Assembly (NCBI GenBank): GCA_965235635.1
Contig: CBDDYR010000001.1
Location: forward strand, 62,001 to 126,000
Reading direction: 5' to 3'
Length of the DNA stretch: 64,000 bases
DNA from: Fontibacterium meridianamericanum
GTDB taxonomy: Bacteria; Pseudomonadota; Alphaproteobacteria; Pelagibacterales; Pelagibacteraceae
Part shown: one piece after another, positions 27,176-36,809 of the stretch
Position numbering within the stretch: position 1 is the stretch's first letter
Layout of the letters: each line of letters begins with the position of its first letter
Notes under the pieces: generated by a model
The model's database searches: none
What the model was told of the DNA's origin: nothing
The model's input: the letters and a program-made list of their open reading frames with translations, nothing else
Program-made: the position numbers and the translations under genes

Positions 27176-27946
27176 TTATTCAATCAGCCCTTCAAAAGGA
27201 CTTGATGGATTTGCGGTTACTTTCTTCTTAATTCTGCCTGCAATAAAGGATTTTCTTCCTGCAATCACAGCATCCTTCATGGCTTCAGCCATTAATATTG
27301 GGTTTTTAGCCTCCGCAACTGCGGTATTAATTAAAACACCATCACAACCCAACTCCATCGCAATGGCTGCATCTGAAGCGCAGCCTATTCCAGCATCAAC
27401 AATAACGGGCACTTTAGATTGAGTTTTAATAATTGAGATATTAAACCTATTTTGAATTCCGCGTCCGGATCCTATAAGTGAGCCTAGAGGCATAATCGCT
27501 GCAGCGCCCATATCTTCTAATTGTTTGCAAAGTATTGGATCATCCGATGAATAAACCATTACCTCAAAATTTTCTTTTTTTAAAACTTTTAAAGCCTCAA
27601 TAGTTTCAATCATATTTGGATATAAAGTTTCCTTATCTCCAAGCACTTCTAATTTTACAAGATTCCACCCTCCTGCATCTCTAGCTAATCTTAGAGTTCT
27701 TAATGCTTCTTCTGCCGTATAACAACCTGCAGTATTTGGAAGATAAGTGATCTTTTTGGGATCTAAAAAATCAACAAGCATCGGCTCTTTTGGATTTGTA
27801 ACGTTCACTCTTCTCACTGCTACAGTTACAATTTCAACCTCTGCAGCTTTAATTGCTTTTGCAGTCTCTTCAAAACTTTTATATTTTCCAGTTCCTAAAA
27901 TAAGACGTGACTTATATTTTTTTCCAGAAATAATTAAATCTTCCAA
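27176..27946 (-). CDS. thiG: Thiazole synthase ThiG
   Basis: The 256-residue TIM-barrel enzyme forms the thiazole phosphate of thiamine from deoxyxylulose phosphate, dehydroglycine and ThiS-thiocarboxylate. Family motifs: SRLILGTGKYKSFEETAKAI, TVAVRRVNV, LPNTAGCYTAEEALRTLRLA, KLEVLGDKETLYPN, and IMPLGSLIGSGRGIQNRFN. It is 1 bp from thiS and ends back to back with the RNase E gene with no spacer. No other thiamine gene is in the window. Confidence 0.96.
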   Translation of the reverse strand: MEDLIISGKKYKSRLILGTGKYKSFEETAKAIKAAEVEIVTVAVRRVNVTNPKEPMLVDFLDPKKITYLPNTAGCYTAEEALRTLRLARDAGGWNLVKLEVLGDKETLYPNMIETIEALKVLKKENFEVMVYSSDDPILCKQLEDMGAAAIMPLGSLIGSGRGIQNRFNISIIKTQSKVPVIVDAGIGCASDAAIAMELGCDGVLINTAVAEAKNPILMAEAMKDAVIAGRKSFIAGRIKKKVTANPSSPFEGLIE

Positions 27947-28150
27947 TTAACCCCCTCCGATAAAATGAACAATTTCAACTCGATCTTGAGCTGATAAAAT
28001 TTTTTTTGCATAATGATCTCTTGACACGACTTCTTCATTAATTTCTACAGCTACTTTTTTTTCTGAAAGCGACAACGTCTCTAATAAAGAAATTATATTA
28101 GTTTTTTCTTTTATATTATGAGGTTTTCCGTTCAAAATGATCTGTATCAT
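27947..28150 (-). CDS. thiS: Sulfur carrier protein ThiS
   Basis: The 67-residue ubiquitin-fold sulfur carrier ends in the diagnostic Gly-Gly (VEIVHFIGGG; one extra glycine). The EINEEVVSRDHY segment is conserved. It forms a two-gene thiSG unit and supplies the thiocarboxylate sulfur used by ThiG; the desulfurase at 16.9 kb could be the ultimate sulfur source, which is inference. Confidence 0.93.
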   Translation of the reverse strand: MIQIILNGKPHNIKEKTNIISLLETLSLSEKKVAVEINEEVVSRDHYAKKILSAQDRVEIVHFIGGG

Positions 28151-28195
28151 GTTGGATTTAAGCTATTTTTAAATTATAACATATCACTTTCTTAT

Positions 28196-28636
28196 ATGAA
28201 TATAGTAATTATTAATGGTCCAAATCTTAACCTTTTAGGTGAAAGAGAGCCAAAAATTTACGGCAAAGAAACTCTTAAATCGATTGAGAAAAAATGCAAA
28301 GAGCATGCAAAAAAAAATAAAATTAAAGTAGATTTTTTTCAGTCAAATATTGAAGGTGAGATCGTAACAAAAATTCAAAAATCTAGAGATAAATTTGATG
28401 GTTTGATAATTAATGCTGCAGCTTTTACTCACACATCTGTTGCAATATTAGATGCACTAAACCTTGTTAAAATACCTAAAATAGAAATTCATATTTCTAA
28501 TATTTTTCACAGAGAAGAATTTCGTCACAAATCATTGATTAGCAGTGCTGTTAATGGTCTGATTTGTGGTTTAGGATCTTATGGATATATTTTAGCAATA
28601 GACGCCATTAAAAAAATAATTAAAGATAATAAATAA
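28196..28636 (+). CDS. aroQ: 3-dehydroquinate dehydratase type II
   Basis: AroQ catalyses the third shikimate-pathway step. The start at 28196 is chosen because it opens MNIVIINGPNLNLLGEREP, the canonical N-terminus; the frame is open upstream to 28118 but that region overlaps thiS on the other strand. The catalytic loop follows (EPKIYGK with the Tyr), with NAAAFTHTSVAI and IEIHISNIFHREEFRHKS. At 146 residues it has normal length. It heads aroQ-accB-accC, a conserved alphaproteobacterial arrangement. Confidence 0.95.
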   Translation: MNIVIINGPNLNLLGEREPKIYGKETLKSIEKKCKEHAKKNKIKVDFFQSNIEGEIVTKIQKSRDKFDGLIINAAAFTHTSVAILDALNLVKIPKIEIHISNIFHREEFRHKSLISSAVNGLICGLGSYGYILAIDAIKKIIKDNK

Positions 28637-29079
28637 TGAAAATAGATAAAAAAATTATTAAAGAACTTTCGGATTATTTAGATGAATTCAATCTGACAGA
28701 GATTGAGTATTCTGAAAATAATGTAAAGTATAAAGTTAGCAAATCTAGTAAAGGGGTTGTTCATGAGCAGATAATATCAACTAACAACCAACCAAGAAGT
28801 TCATCCCCTACTTCATCATCTGTTACTGCTGATAATATCAATAAAGCTAATATTATAAAATCTCCCATGGTTGGAACGGCTTATTTAGCTCCAGAACCGG
28901 GTGCAAAACCCTTTGTAACCGTTGGTGCTAATATAAAAAAAGGTCAAACAATTATTATTATTGAAGCAATGAAAACGATGAACCATGTTCCATCAACAAA
29001 AGATGGTGTGGTTAAGAAAATATTAGTAACCGACGGTGAAGCGGTAGAATTTGATCAGGACTTAATCCTAGTCGAGTAA
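28636..29079 (+). CDS. accB: Biotin carboxyl carrier protein of acetyl-CoA carboxylase
   Basis: The 147-residue BCCP carries the biotin used by AccC and the carboxyltransferase. The N-terminal helix (KKIIKELSDYLDEFNLTEIE) is followed by a Ser/Pro/Thr-rich linker and a C-terminal biotinyl domain with the biotinylation motif IIEAMKTMNHV (Lys in AMKT; the common form is EAMKLMN) at about residues 110-120. It shares one base with aroQ and abuts accC. Confidence 0.95.
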   Translation: MKIDKKIIKELSDYLDEFNLTEIEYSENNVKYKVSKSSKGVVHEQIISTNNQPRSSSPTSSSVTADNINKANIIKSPMVGTAYLAPEPGAKPFVTVGANIKKGQTIIIIEAMKTMNHVPSTKDGVVKKILVTDGEAVEFDQDLILVE

Positions 29080-30420
29080 ATGATTAAAAAAATACTTATA
29101 GCAAACAGAGGCGAAATAGCCGTACGAGTGATACGAGCTTGTAAAGAACTTGGGGTAGCAACGGTTGCTGTACACTCAACTGCTGACAATGAGTCTATGC
29201 ACGTAAGATTAGCCGATGAAAGTATTTGTATTGGATCCCAAAAGGCTCAAGATAGTTATTTAAATATCCCTTCATTAATATCAGCTATTGAAATTACAGG
29301 CGCGGATGCTGTTCATCCTGGTTATGGGTTTCTTTCTGAAAACTATAAATTTGCTGAAATTTTAGAACAACACAAAATTAAGTTTATAGGCCCAAGCTCA
29401 GAACTAATTAGAAAAATGGGTGATAAAATTGAAGCTAAAAAAATTGCAAAAAGTTTAGGACTTCCAATTGTATCTGGTTCTGAAACAGGAATTAAAGATA
29501 TTAGTGAAGCTATAAAAATATCTAAACAAATAGGTTTTCCAGTGCTAATTAAAGCTGCAGGTGGTGGCGGTGGAAAAGGAATGAGAATTGTTCATTCTGA
29601 AGATAAATTAGAGGAAAACATTAAAATTGCTCAAACAGAAGCTAAGAAATTCTTTAATAATGAAGAAGTTTTTATTGAAAAGTTTTTTGAAAATCCAAGA
29701 CATATTGAAGTTCAAATTTTATCAGACGGTAAAGAAAATACAGTTCATTTAGGAGAAAGAGACTGTTCGGTTCAAAGAAGATATCAAAAAATAATAGAAG
29801 AAAGTCCTTGTCCCGTTATTAATGATGAACAAAGAAAATACTTATTAGATGTTTCTGTAAATGCTATTGCTAAACTTGGTTATGAAGGAGCTGGAACACT
29901 TGAATTTATTTATGATAAAGGAAAATTTTATTTTTTAGAAATGAATACAAGATTGCAAGTAGAGCATCCTGTTACTGAAGAAGTAACTGGGATTGACCTT
30001 GTTAAGCGACAAATTGAAATAGCCTCAACTGGTAAATTAAGTTTACAACAAAAAGATATTACATTCTTTGGTCATGCCATTGAATGTAGAATCAATGCTG
30101 AAGATCCAAGTAAAGATTTTTTACCAAGTGCTGGAACAATAAAAACTTACAATCAACCTTCAGGTCCTGGAACGAGAGTTGATAGCTGTGTATTTCAAGG
30201 ATGTAAAATCCCACCTTATTATGACAGTTTAGTTGCAAAACTTATTTGTCATGGCAGAGACAGATCTTCTGCAATTTCGAGATTAAAAAGATCTTTAGAT
30301 GAATTTGTTATTGAAGGAGTTAGTACAACAATCGATCTTCATAAAAAAATATTAAGAAATGAAGATTTTATTAATTCAAAATATGATGTGAATTGGTTGT
30401 CAAAAACTAAATTCTATTAA
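29080..30420 (+). CDS. accC: Acetyl-CoA carboxylase, biotin carboxylase subunit
   Basis: The 446-residue ATP-grasp enzyme carboxylates biotin on AccB in fatty-acid synthesis. Motifs: KILIANRGEIAVRVIRACK at the N-terminus, HPGYGFLSENYKFAE, the glycine loop AAGGGGGKGMRIV, GERDCSVQRRYQKIIEESP and EMNTRLQVEHPVTEEVTG. It is intact and ends 2 bp from the convergent NDUFA12-like gene. Confidence 0.97.
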   Translation: MIKKILIANRGEIAVRVIRACKELGVATVAVHSTADNESMHVRLADESICIGSQKAQDSYLNIPSLISAIEITGADAVHPGYGFLSENYKFAEILEQHKIKFIGPSSELIRKMGDKIEAKKIAKSLGLPIVSGSETGIKDISEAIKISKQIGFPVLIKAAGGGGGKGMRIVHSEDKLEENIKIAQTEAKKFFNNEEVFIEKFFENPRHIEVQILSDGKENTVHLGERDCSVQRRYQKIIEESPCPVINDEQRKYLLDVSVNAIAKLGYEGAGTLEFIYDKGKFYFLEMNTRLQVEHPVTEEVTGIDLVKRQIEIASTGKLSLQQKDITFFGHAIECRINAEDPSKDFLPSAGTIKTYNQPSGPGTRVDSCVFQGCKIPPYYDSLVAKLICHGRDRSSAISRLKRSLDEFVIEGVSTTIDLHKKILRNEDFINSKYDVNWLSKTKFY

Positions 30421-30422
30421 TT

Positions 30423-30782
30423 TTAAGGACGCCAACTTTCATAATCGGCTTTGACCTGCGGCTTAAATTTATTAGGATTATAGGCTTCTTCAGTTCCTGT
30501 CTTATTTTCTTGATGGTCTTTTTGCCAATCATACTTTGAAAAATCTGCCTTTGTTGGGACCTCTTTAATTAAATGATGTATCCAAGCATGCCACTCTGGA
30601 GGAATTTTTGTAGCTTCTACTTCTGAATTAAAAATAACCCATCTTCTGTCTTTGCTATCAACATAATATTTATTTTTAAAATCATCGACTCCAACAAGTT
30701 TTCCAAAAAATAATGTATTCAAAAAAGTTCCAATAGTCTGTCCGTTCCACCAAGTAAAAATAATTTTAAGAAGTTTAATCAT
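30423..30782 (-). CDS. NDUFA12 (B17.2)-like complex I accessory subunit
   Basis: The 119-residue homologue of the 17.2-kDa supernumerary complex I subunit is a protein class shared by alphaproteobacteria and mitochondria. The family pattern is clear: FFGKLVGVDDFKNKYYVDSK, RRWVIFNSEVEATKIPPEWH and AWIHHLIKEVPTK. It assists or decorates the NuoA-N enzyme whose first genes are at 1-2860. Its location beside accBC is typical of alphaproteobacteria. Confidence 0.93.
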   Translation of the reverse strand: MIKLLKIIFTWWNGQTIGTFLNTLFFGKLVGVDDFKNKYYVDSKDRRWVIFNSEVEATKIPPEWHAWIHHLIKEVPTKADFSKYDWQKDHQENKTGTEEAYNPNKFKPQVKADYESWRP

Positions 30783-30906
30783 TTTAAAAATTTATATTTT
30801 TAAGATATCCACAAAAGTTTTCTATTTCAAGTTGTCTGTTTTTAGCTAGACACTTATTACAGATTAAAATAGTGATTTAAAGTCATTAAATTTTTAAGAA
30901 TCAAAA

Positions 30907-31752
30907 ATGTCTAAATATATTGCTGAAAGTTTTTACACTTGCCTATTTAAAATCACTCATAATTTACAAGAATTAACTAACGAAGCTCTTCAAGAAATTG
31001 ATAGCAGAAAAGACGGAAAAGTTGAGGTTTTAGACGTTAAATTCAATAAAAGAAAAACTAAATCATTAGCTGAAGTTCAGGCTAATAAAGCTCAAAGCAA
31101 AGAACAAGAAGTTAAAGAAATCTCGAGTCAAAAGATTAGTGAAAATATTACTTCATCTATTTTTAATAATATTCAAGATAATAAATCCTCATCCTTATCA
31201 ATTGAGAACAAAGCTTTTAGTGAAAGAAGAAAAATGCCTGATCGAAGAAAAGGCTACATCCAAAAAGCTATGATCGGAGATCATAAAGTTTATTTGCACA
31301 TTGGTGAATATGATGATGGTAGAGTTGGTGAAATATTTATTGATACGAATAAAGAAGGAGAGCTTGTAAGATCTCTAATGAATAATTTTGCAATCGCAAT
31401 ATCTTTAGGTCTGCAATATGGAGTTCCACTTGAAGAATATGTTGATGCATTCATTAACACAAAATTTGAACCCTCTGGAAAAGTTAAAGGGAATGACAGA
31501 ATTTTATCAGCCTCTTCAATTTTAGATTATCTATTTAGAGAACTTGCAATTTCTTACCTTGGTAGAGAAGACCTTGCACATACTCCATCTATTAAAAAAA
31601 CTGATCAAGCAGAAGACTCTGAAGAAAATGCTCAACTAATTGATGTTCTTAAAAATATTACAAGCAAAGGTTTCTTAAGAAATCAGTACAAAGAAAAATT
31701 AGTAGATCTAAGTAATATTAGATTAAATATTAAGAGCAAAAAAATAAATTAG
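30907..31752 (+). CDS. Stand-alone NrdJ C-terminal (TSCPD-type) domain protein
   Basis: This 281-residue protein matches only the C-terminal part of B12-dependent (class II) ribonucleotide reductase NrdJ: RRKMPDRRKGYIQKAMIGDH, VYLHIGEYDDGRVGEIFID, NNFAIAISLGLQYGVPLEEY, and FEPSGKVKGNDRILSASSIL (residues about 106-230). The catalytic barrel with its radical and thiol cysteines is absent, and about 100 N-terminal residues are charged, low-complexity linker with no recognised fold. The domain may retain a binding or regulatory role. The ends are clean, so this looks like a genuine short gene and not a truncation in the assembly. Confidence 0.8.
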   Translation: MSKYIAESFYTCLFKITHNLQELTNEALQEIDSRKDGKVEVLDVKFNKRKTKSLAEVQANKAQSKEQEVKEISSQKISENITSSIFNNIQDNKSSSLSIENKAFSERRKMPDRRKGYIQKAMIGDHKVYLHIGEYDDGRVGEIFIDTNKEGELVRSLMNNFAIAISLGLQYGVPLEEYVDAFINTKFEPSGKVKGNDRILSASSILDYLFRELAISYLGREDLAHTPSIKKTDQAEDSEENAQLIDVLKNITSKGFLRNQYKEKLVDLSNIRLNIKSKKIN

Positions 31753-33540
31753 TCTTTTTTAACTAATTTAATATTTAATTCTTTTAATTGTTTTTCAGAC
31801 ACATCTGAAGGAGCATTCATCATTAAATCTTGAGCATTTTGATTTAATGGAAACATAGTTACTTCTCTAATATTTTTCTCTCCAGCTAATAACATAATAA
31901 TTCTATCAATTCCGGGGGCAATTCCGCCGTGCGGTGGCGCACCATAAGATAAAGCGTTAATCATACCAGAAAATTTATTATCAACCTCTTCTTTTGAATA
32001 ACCTGCAATTTTAAATAATTTATACATTAATTCTGGAACGTGATTTCTAATTGCTCCAGATGATAATTCGATACCATTACAAACAATATCGTACTGGTAA
32101 GCCAGCAATTCTAATGGGTCAGTTTTATCAATTAAATCCATAGGGGTTTGTGGCATAGAAAATGGATTATGACTAAAATCAATTTTCTTATCAATTTCAT
32201 TGTATTCAAACATTGGATAATCAGTCACCCAGCAAAATTCAAATACGTTTTCTTTTATTAATTCTAAATTTTTTGCAATCTCTGTCCTTGCCCACGCTGA
32301 AAATTTCTCAGCATTTTTCTTAATGTCGCATACAAAAAATATAGCATCTCCACCTACAGCGTTAACTTTTTTACATAAAGTGTTAATAGCATCGTCAGAG
32401 AAGAATTTAGCGATAGGTCCTTTTCCTTCTAGTTTTCCATTATTACTCTCAAGAATAATATAACCTAATCCTGAAGCCCCTTCTGCTTTTGCTCCTTTAT
32501 CTAAATTATCAAAAAAACTTCTTGGTTTAGAAGATACATTTTTTGCAACCACACATCTTACAACTGATTTTTTTTGGATTAATTTTTTAAATATTTCTAA
32601 TTTAACATCTTCTCTTTCAAAAATTTCAGTAACATCATTAATTTCAATTGGATTTCTTAAGTCCGGTTTATCTGTTCCAAACTTTAAGCATTGCATCTTT
32701 ATATTTAAATCTTTTAAATGGAGTTTTGCTAATTGAGTAACCTTTGCTAAATTTTGTAAAAACTTCATGCAGCAATGGTTCAACAACTTGAAAAACATCC
32801 TCTTGCTCAACAAAAGACATTTCAATATCTAATTGATAGAATTCACCTGGGCTTCTGTCTGCTCTTGCATCTTCATCTCTAAAACATGGAGCAATTTGGA
32901 AGTATCGATCAAAACCAGACACCATAATTAATTGTTTAAATTGTTGGGGCGCTTGTGGAAGTGCATAAAATTTTCCAGGATTTAATCTGCTTGGAACTAA
33001 AAAATCTCGTGCTCCCTCTGGACTAGAAGAAGTTAAAATTGGAGTTTGATATTCTAAAAAACCAAGACTCTCCATTTTTTTTCTAATAAATGAAATAACA
33101 TTAGATCTTAAAATAATATTTTGATGTAATTTTTTTCTTCTTAAATCTAAATAACGATACTTTAATCTTATTTCTTCTGAATATTCTTGATCACTAAAAA
33201 CAGGCAATGGTAATTCTTTGGTCGAACCTAATAGGTTAAAATTTTTAATTAAAACTTCAATGGATCCTGTCGCAAGTTCTTTATTAATTGTATCTGCAGT
33301 CCTTCCAACAACTTCTCCTTCTATTCGAATAACCGTTTCTAATTTAATTTTTTCAAGAGCAGGAAAATGTTGATTTTTATTATCAATGACACATTGAGTC
33401 ATTCCATAGTGGTCTCGTAAATCGATAAATAATAAATTACCATGGTCTCTTTTTTTATGGATCCACCCAGAGAGAATAATTTGCTTACCAATATTATTAA
33501 TTGTAAGTTCTGAGCAATTGTGAGTTCTATATTTATTCAA
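31749..33540 (-). CDS. aspS: Aspartyl-tRNA synthetase (one frameshift)
   Basis: AspS charges tRNA-Asp and possibly tRNA-Asn. The N-terminal part (32668-33540) has the OB-fold anticodon-binding domain (LSGWIHKKRDHGNLLFIDLRD), class II motif 2 (FQIAPCFRDEDARADRSPGE) and FYQLDIEMSFVEQEDV. The remaining part (31749-32825) has the bacterial GAD insert and motif 3 (GIAPGIDRIIMLLAGE). One surplus base in the AAA/TTT run near 32685 separates YKDAML from KFGTDKPDLRNP. The repaired protein is about 597 residues. It overlaps the convergent NrdJ-domain gene by 4 bp. Confidence 0.93.
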
Positions 33541-33579
33541 ATCAAACCAACCTTTTAATAATAAATTGAGATACAGTTA

Positions 33580-34443
33580 ATGTTCAAAAAAAACAATCAT
33601 AATTTCTCATTTATTAAAAACAATAATCAACTAGATCAGTTTATTACTAAGATTAAAAATAAAAAAAATTTTTTCTTTGATACAGAATTTGAAAGACGAA
33701 CAACTTACAAAGCTATTATATCTATTATCGTAATTTCTGATGGAGAAAATATTGGTATTATTGATTGTTTAGAAAAGAATATTAATTTCAAAAAAATATT
33801 TAAATTTTTAAATAAAAAAAAAATTACATTAATTATTCATTCTTGCAGACAAGATTTGGAAATATTTTTATCTATAGTTAAAAAAATTTTATTCAGTGTT
33901 TTTGATACTCAAATAGCAGCATTGTTTAATGGTTATTCTGAAGCACCTTCCTATAAGAAATTAGTTCATGATCTATGTGGGATTAATCTAGATAAATCAT
34001 TACAGAAAGAAGATTGGCTAAAAAGACCTATTAGTAATGAGAGAATTAATTATCTAATAAATGATGTTTATTATTTAAAAATAATATTTAATAAATTTAA
34101 GGATAAATTATCTAAAAATAATAAATTAAAATCATTTAATAAATTAGTTAAAAAAGAAATTTTTAAAATTTCATCATGAAGATTATCCTAGTTATTTTTA
34201 AAAAAAAATTAGGTAAAAATATTTTAAATAATAAAAAATTTATTAAAATAATAAATTTTACGAAACAAAATAGCAGAAAAAATAAATCTACCTAAAAATT
34301 GGGTTTTTTCTGATAAAGAAATTATAAAAAATATAAAAAAAGAAGAGGTTTCTATATCTTCAAAATATTTAAATAATACTGATATTAAAAAATTAACAAA
34401 TCTAATTACAAATTTTAAAAAAACTTCAAATAAATTTAACTAA
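33580..34443 (+). CDS. rnd: Ribonuclease D (frameshifted C-terminal part)
   Basis: This is a 3'-5' exoribonuclease for tRNA 3' trimming. The first 199 residues (33580-34179) are intact and hold the DEDD exonuclease: FFFDTEFERRTTY, IIHSCRQDLEIFL, FDTQIAALFNG and INYLINDVYYLKIIF. The sequence to 34443 still codes in other frames (EDYPSYF, then KINLPKNWVFSDKEIIKNIK and IKKLTNLITNFKKTSNKFN), matching the HRDC-containing C-terminus. At least three indels lie between 34176 and 34295. Its stop overlaps the convergent hda gene. Confidence 0.82.
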
Positions 34444-35098
34444 TATCGGCTAATGCCTGATTGATAATTTTTGTATTTATTTTTTTTTTATATAATAAAG
34501 ATAATTCATCTAAATTTTTGACAAATCTCGAAGCAGCGTCATAACTTCTCTCAATATTCTTTAAAATAAAATTAACTTCTTTGGTTGTTATGTTAATTTG
34601 TTTATCTGATAACATCTTAGTTAAAATCTGATGGAACAAATCATCAGAGGGATTAGTAATTGCAACTGCAGCTAATGACCTCAGACGTGATACTAAATCT
34701 TTTAATTGATAAGAGGAACTTCCTGCAATTTTATTAGAAGTTAAATATATAAATTTATTTTTGCTAATAAAATCATTTAAAATTGTTTGAAATAAAAATT
34801 CATCTTTAAAGGACTCTATATCTTCTATAATTAAAACTTTTTGATTAAGGATTATCTCTAAATCATTTTTATTAACGTTTTTTCCTTCAAAAATCTTGGA
34901 ATTAGTTTTGTCTGAAAAAATTTTTGTGAGATATGACTTTCCAGATTTTTTTGGTCCATAAATATTGATTCCTTTAAAACTCCAATTGGGCCATTCTTTA
35001 ATTAATTTATAAGCTTCATAATTATTTTCTCCCACGCAAAAATCTTCTTCATAATAAAAACTTTTATCTGGAAATTTAAAAACTATTTGATCTTTCAT
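34436..35098 (-). CDS. hda: DnaA-related replication regulator (Hda-like)
   Basis: About 220 residues from the ATG at 35096-35098, chosen because MKDQIVFKFPDKSFYYEEDF is the family N-terminus; the frame is open 66 bp further up. It is a DnaA-like AAA+ protein without the DNA-binding domain IV: Walker A is in INIYGPKKSGKSYLTKIF, Walker B is KVLIIEDIESFKDE, and sensor/arginine-finger region LKDLVSRLRSLAAVAI follows. Hda promotes hydrolysis of ATP-DnaA; in alphaproteobacteria it is the HdaA regulator. A clamp-binding QL-type peptide at the extreme N-terminus is not evident. Confidence 0.82.
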   Translation of the reverse strand: MKDQIVFKFPDKSFYYEEDFCVGENNYEAYKLIKEWPNWSFKGINIYGPKKSGKSYLTKIFSDKTNSKIFEGKNVNKNDLEIILNQKVLIIEDIESFKDEFLFQTILNDFISKNKFIYLTSNKIAGSSSYQLKDLVSRLRSLAAVAITNPSDDLFHQILTKMLSDKQINITTKEVNFILKNIERSYDAASRFVKNLDELSLLYKKKINTKIINQALADIS

Positions 35099-35199
35099 TA
35101 AAAAACTTAAAACTACATTATTTTTATAAAAAAACTTATTTAAAAACTGATTGTAAAATAACAAAACAAGTGTATTGCTGAAGTGTTAATATTTTTTTA

Positions 35200-36252
35200 A
35201 TGAATAATTCAAATTTTACCTATCTTAAAAGTGGTGTTGATATCGAAAAAACCACACATTTAGTTAAATTTATTTCTAAATTATCAAAATCCACAAGAAT
35301 TAAAGGAAGCGAAATTAAAAACTTTAAAAACATAGGAGGATTTGGATCTGTATTTGATCTAGGACAATATAAAATTAAAAACCCTCTTATCGTAACTTCA
35401 ACTGATGGGGTTGGAACTAAGTTAGAAATAGCTAATCAACTAAATGACTTTAGAACAATTGGTATTGATTTGGTTGCAATGTGCGTGAATGATCTTATTG
35501 TTCAGGGTGCAAAACCTGTTGTCTTTTTAGACTATATTGCAATCCCAAAAGTTATTGAAAAAAAATATAAACAAATATTATCGGGTATAGCAAAAGGATG
35601 TCGAATTGCCGGATGCTCTTTATCTGGAGGAGAAACAGCAGAGATGCCAGGAGTATACACTGGAGATTCTTTCGATTTAGCTGGTTTTGCAGTTGGAATT
35701 GTTGGCAAAAAAAATGTTATCACGGGAAATTTAATTAAACATGGCGATATAATATTAGGAGTACCATCCACAGGAGCTCATTCTAACGGATATTCTTTAA
35801 TAAGAAAAATTTTAAAAGATAAAAAAATTAAAGTTAAGAATAATAAAAAATTATATAAAGAGCTTTTAACTCCCACAAAAATTTACGTTAATGAAATATT
35901 AAAACTTCACAAAATGAAGTTAATTAAAGGTTGTGCCCATATTACGGGTGGTGGGCTGATAGAAAACTTACCTAGAGTAATTCCAAACAATTATAGTGCA
36001 AAAATTAATCTTTCAAAAATCAAACCTAATAAAGTTATAAAATGGATTAAATCGAATGGCGTCCATGATCATGAAATGCTTAAAACATTTAACTGTGGTG
36101 TTGGTTTTTGCATAATTGCGGATAAAAAAAATTATCATAAAATTTTAAAAGTTTTTAGTAAATCATCAAAACCTTATGAAATCGGATCTATAGTAAAAAG
36201 TAATAATAATAAAAAAATTATACTAAATGAAAAAATTAACTGGAAATATTAA
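35200..36252 (+). CDS. purM: Phosphoribosylformylglycinamidine cyclo-ligase
   Basis: The 350-residue AIR synthetase of purine biosynthesis. Motifs: GVDIEKTTHLVKFISK, GGFGSVFDLGQYKIKNPLIV, TSTDGVGTKLEIANQ, DLVAMCVNDLIVQGAKPVVF, GGETAEMPGVY and GAHSNGYSLIRKI. It shares one base with purN, forming the usual purMN pair, and is divergent from hda, again a common alphaproteobacterial arrangement. Intact. Confidence 0.96.
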   Translation: MNNSNFTYLKSGVDIEKTTHLVKFISKLSKSTRIKGSEIKNFKNIGGFGSVFDLGQYKIKNPLIVTSTDGVGTKLEIANQLNDFRTIGIDLVAMCVNDLIVQGAKPVVFLDYIAIPKVIEKKYKQILSGIAKGCRIAGCSLSGGETAEMPGVYTGDSFDLAGFAVGIVGKKNVITGNLIKHGDIILGVPSTGAHSNGYSLIRKILKDKKIKVKNNKKLYKELLTPTKIYVNEILKLHKMKLIKGCAHITGGGLIENLPRVIPNNYSAKINLSKIKPNKVIKWIKSNGVHDHEMLKTFNCGVGFCIIADKKNYHKILKVFSKSSKPYEIGSIVKSNNNKKIILNEKINWKY

Positions 36253-36806
36253 TGTTGCGAGTTTTTATTTCTGGCAGAGGTTCTAACTTAAAAGAATTAA
36301 TTAAATACTCAAAGAAAAATAATACTAATTGGAAAATTAAATTAGTTATTTCCAATAAAAAAGAAGCTAAAGGTTTGGCTTATGCTAAAAAAAATAAAAT
36401 TTTAAATTTCGCGATAGAAAAAAATAAAACTCAATTTGAAAAAAAAGCTTTAAACTATCTAAAGAAAAATAAAATTAACTTATTATGCCTTGCTGGTTTT
36501 ATGAGAATCTTATCAAAAGAATTTATTAAAAAATGTAAATTTAAAATTATAAACATCCATCCTTCTCTCCTTCCTAAATACAAAGGTTTAAACACGCATG
36601 AAAGAGCTATAAAAGCAGGTGATAAATATGCAGGATCTACAGTTCATTATGTAACGGCAAAACTTGATTCTGGTAAAAAGATATTACAAGCAAAAGTTAA
36701 AATTTTTAAAACAGATAATTCAAATTCTCTAGCAAAAAGAGTTTTAAAGGCAGAACACTTAATTTATCCAAAAGCAGTAGATATTGTTTGTAATAAAATA
36801 ATTTAA
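36252..36806 (+). CDS. purN: Phosphoribosylglycinamide formyltransferase
   Basis: The 184-residue enzyme formylates GAR using formyl-tetrahydrofolate. The N-terminal VFISGRGSNLKELI, LAGFMRILSKEFIKK, the catalytic INIHPSLLPKYKGLNTH (Asn and His) and GSTVHYVTAKLDSGKKI are all present. It ends 3 bp before the convergent ndk gene. Confidence 0.95.
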   Translation: MLRVFISGRGSNLKELIKYSKKNNTNWKIKLVISNKKEAKGLAYAKKNKILNFAIEKNKTQFEKKALNYLKKNKINLLCLAGFMRILSKEFIKKCKFKIINIHPSLLPKYKGLNTHERAIKAGDKYAGSTVHYVTAKLDSGKKILQAKVKIFKTDNSNSLAKRVLKAEHLIYPKAVDIVCNKII

Positions 36807-36809
36807 AAA

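Noticed and set aside
34180..34443. Non-coding gap after the RNase D exonuclease domain
   Set aside because: Shifted frames recover the family C-terminus (LPKNWVFSDKEI), so it belongs to rnd.
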